Assembly: GCA_019695435.1 (NCBI GenBank)
Contig: JACTVF010000179.1
Coordinates: forward strand, 1 to 5,419
Length of the DNA stretch: 5,419 nucleotides
Direction of reading: 5' to 3'
Source of the DNA: Methanoregulaceae archaeon
GTDB lineage: Archaea; Halobacteriota; Methanomicrobia; Methanomicrobiales; Methanospirillaceae
Part shown: piece after piece, positions 4,647 through 5,419 of the stretch
Layout of the letters: every line of letters starts with the position of its first letter
Position numbering within the stretch: the stretch's first letter is position 1
The notes under the pieces: generated by a model
What the model was told of the DNA's origin: nothing
The model's input: only the letters and a program-made list of their open reading frames with translations
Databases searched by the model: none
Made by a program: the position numbers and the translations under genes

Positions 4647-5419
4647 TTACTCGTGCGTATCTGTCGCACCCCTCGCCGCCATAAACTTCTTGAACACCTC
4701 GAATAACCGGCCCTCGTCTGTCTGGACCTGTTCAACCTGGGCCAATTTATATTCAAGTGTTGCGATGGTCGCGTCCTGTGCTGCAATCCGTTCTGTCTGC
4801 TCCTTCCTTATCTCCTCGATCTCGCGTTCCTGAACCCGTTTGCTCGGCTGATTTATGTAGAGGGAATGCTCTCCCTCGTGGAATTTCGCGCGGGCCTCCT
4901 CTGGGGGGATCCTCCGGTACGCTTTAGTCAAATACCCCTCATGCCCCATCAACATCTCGACAAGATCCAGATCCATGGTTCTGACGGCATAAGTCCTGAA
5001 ATATTTCCGGCAAGAGTGCATGGTACATTTTGCGTGATACTTCCCCCGTTCACCATCAACGCGGTTGAATAATTTCAGCCATGTCTTCTTCATGCCGCTA
5101 TATGAGGAGCAAAATAGGCGCATATCCTTCCCTGTCCGTCCCCGGGAATAGTATTTATTATCCGTCTGCCTCATGTAGTCCTCTCGCAGGGTAAGCCATA
5201 CGTCAATGGCCTCGCGTGCCTCCGAAGTGAGATAGACGGTTCTCCCGCGTTGGTTAGTCACTTCGGGGCGGATGTGGACTGTATCGCTATCTATATCATC
5301 CGGCCTGATTGCACACAGTTCCCCTGCTCTCATGCCGGTACTGATTAGCATCGTGATCACGGCGCGTTCTCGGGGGTTAGCGATATCCATCATCCGGCGC
5401 AGGATATCAAGGGTGAGTG
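4647..5419 (-). CDS. Tyrosine recombinase (integrase), N-terminus outside the window
   Basis: The frame stays open to the right edge. Residues before the ATG at 5393 (LTLDILRR) are typical integrase sequence, so that ATG is internal and the N-terminal core-binding domain is missing. Counting from that ATG, the catalytic residues are R22 (TGMRAGEL), H126-x-x-R129 (MHSCRKYFR), H151 (LMGHEG) and the nucleophile Y159 (TKAYRRI). The beta-hairpin before VYLTSEA reads TNQRGRT, without the expected lysine. After the tyrosine there is an extension of about 90 residues with a predicted coiled coil (about 185-223, VQEREIEEIRKEQTERI and following), longer than in Xer proteins. It would catalyse integration and excision of the element. 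No attachment site could be identified in the window. Convergence or promoter context cannot be judged because its 5' end is missing. Confidence 0.95.
   Translation of the reverse strand, partial: LTLDILRRMMDIANPRERAVITMLISTGMRAGELCAIRPDDIDSDTVHIRPEVTNQRGRTVYLTSEAREAIDVWLTLREDYMRQTDNKYYSRGRTGKDMRLFCSSYSGMKKTWLKLFNRVDGERGKYHAKCTMHSCRKYFRTYAVRTMDLDLVEMLMGHEGYLTKAYRRIPPEEARAKFHEGEHSLYINQPSKRVQEREIEEIRKEQTERIAAQDATIATLEYKLAQVEQVQTDEGRLFEVFKKFMAARGATDTHE

Overview
The window looks like the replication and recombination core of an integrated archaeal mobile element (integrative plasmid or provirus), most likely from a methanogen-type euryarchaeon. The archaeal assignment rests on consensus TATA boxes about 26-28 nt before the first start codon of two transcription units, T-run terminators, Shine-Dalgarno sequences (AGGAGG) before internal genes, and the style of the integrase and primase. 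The genus is inference only. All five recognisable or well-supported gene blocks are on the minus strand.

Layout from left to right: 1-151 has no gene, only a T-run terminator candidate. 152-739 encodes a complete small serine recombinase with a consensus TATA box (762-769). Directly upstream of that box is a 26-bp interrupted palindrome (771-796), built like a small-serine-recombinase crossover site: two 12-bp half-sites around a 2-bp core. 797-1301 is non-coding and repeat-rich. It ends in two 68-bp arrays of CCC-ATTA units (1083-1150) and their inverse, GGGGTAAT (1234-1301), around a spacer. This is the best candidate for the element's replication origin.

4346 down to 1302 is one tightly packed five-gene operon in which every junction overlaps: a ribbon-helix-helix (CcdA-like) regulator, two small unknown proteins of 63 and 83 aa, an archaeo-eukaryotic primase (PrimPol-type, 347 aa) with a C-terminal zinc-binding motif, and a P-loop AAA+/helicase-like ATPase (461 aa) with a proline-rich N-terminus and a C-terminal winged-helix-like end. 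4347-4646 is an AT-rich regulatory region. It contains a 9-bp-periodic array holding two symmetric 16-bp dyads, a repeated 12-bp palindrome, and a possible 21-codon gene on the plus strand. 4647-5419 is a tyrosine recombinase (integrase) cut off at its N-terminus by the window edge.

As a system, I infer that the integrase inserts or excises the element, the RHH protein controls the replication operon through the dyads at 4442-4496, the primase and ATPase act together as a split primase-helicase at the nearby inverted-repeat origin, and the serine recombinase resolves multimers (or inverts DNA) at the dyad next to its own promoter, where it would also repress itself. The catalytic motifs and repeats are read directly from the sequence. 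The functional links are hypotheses.
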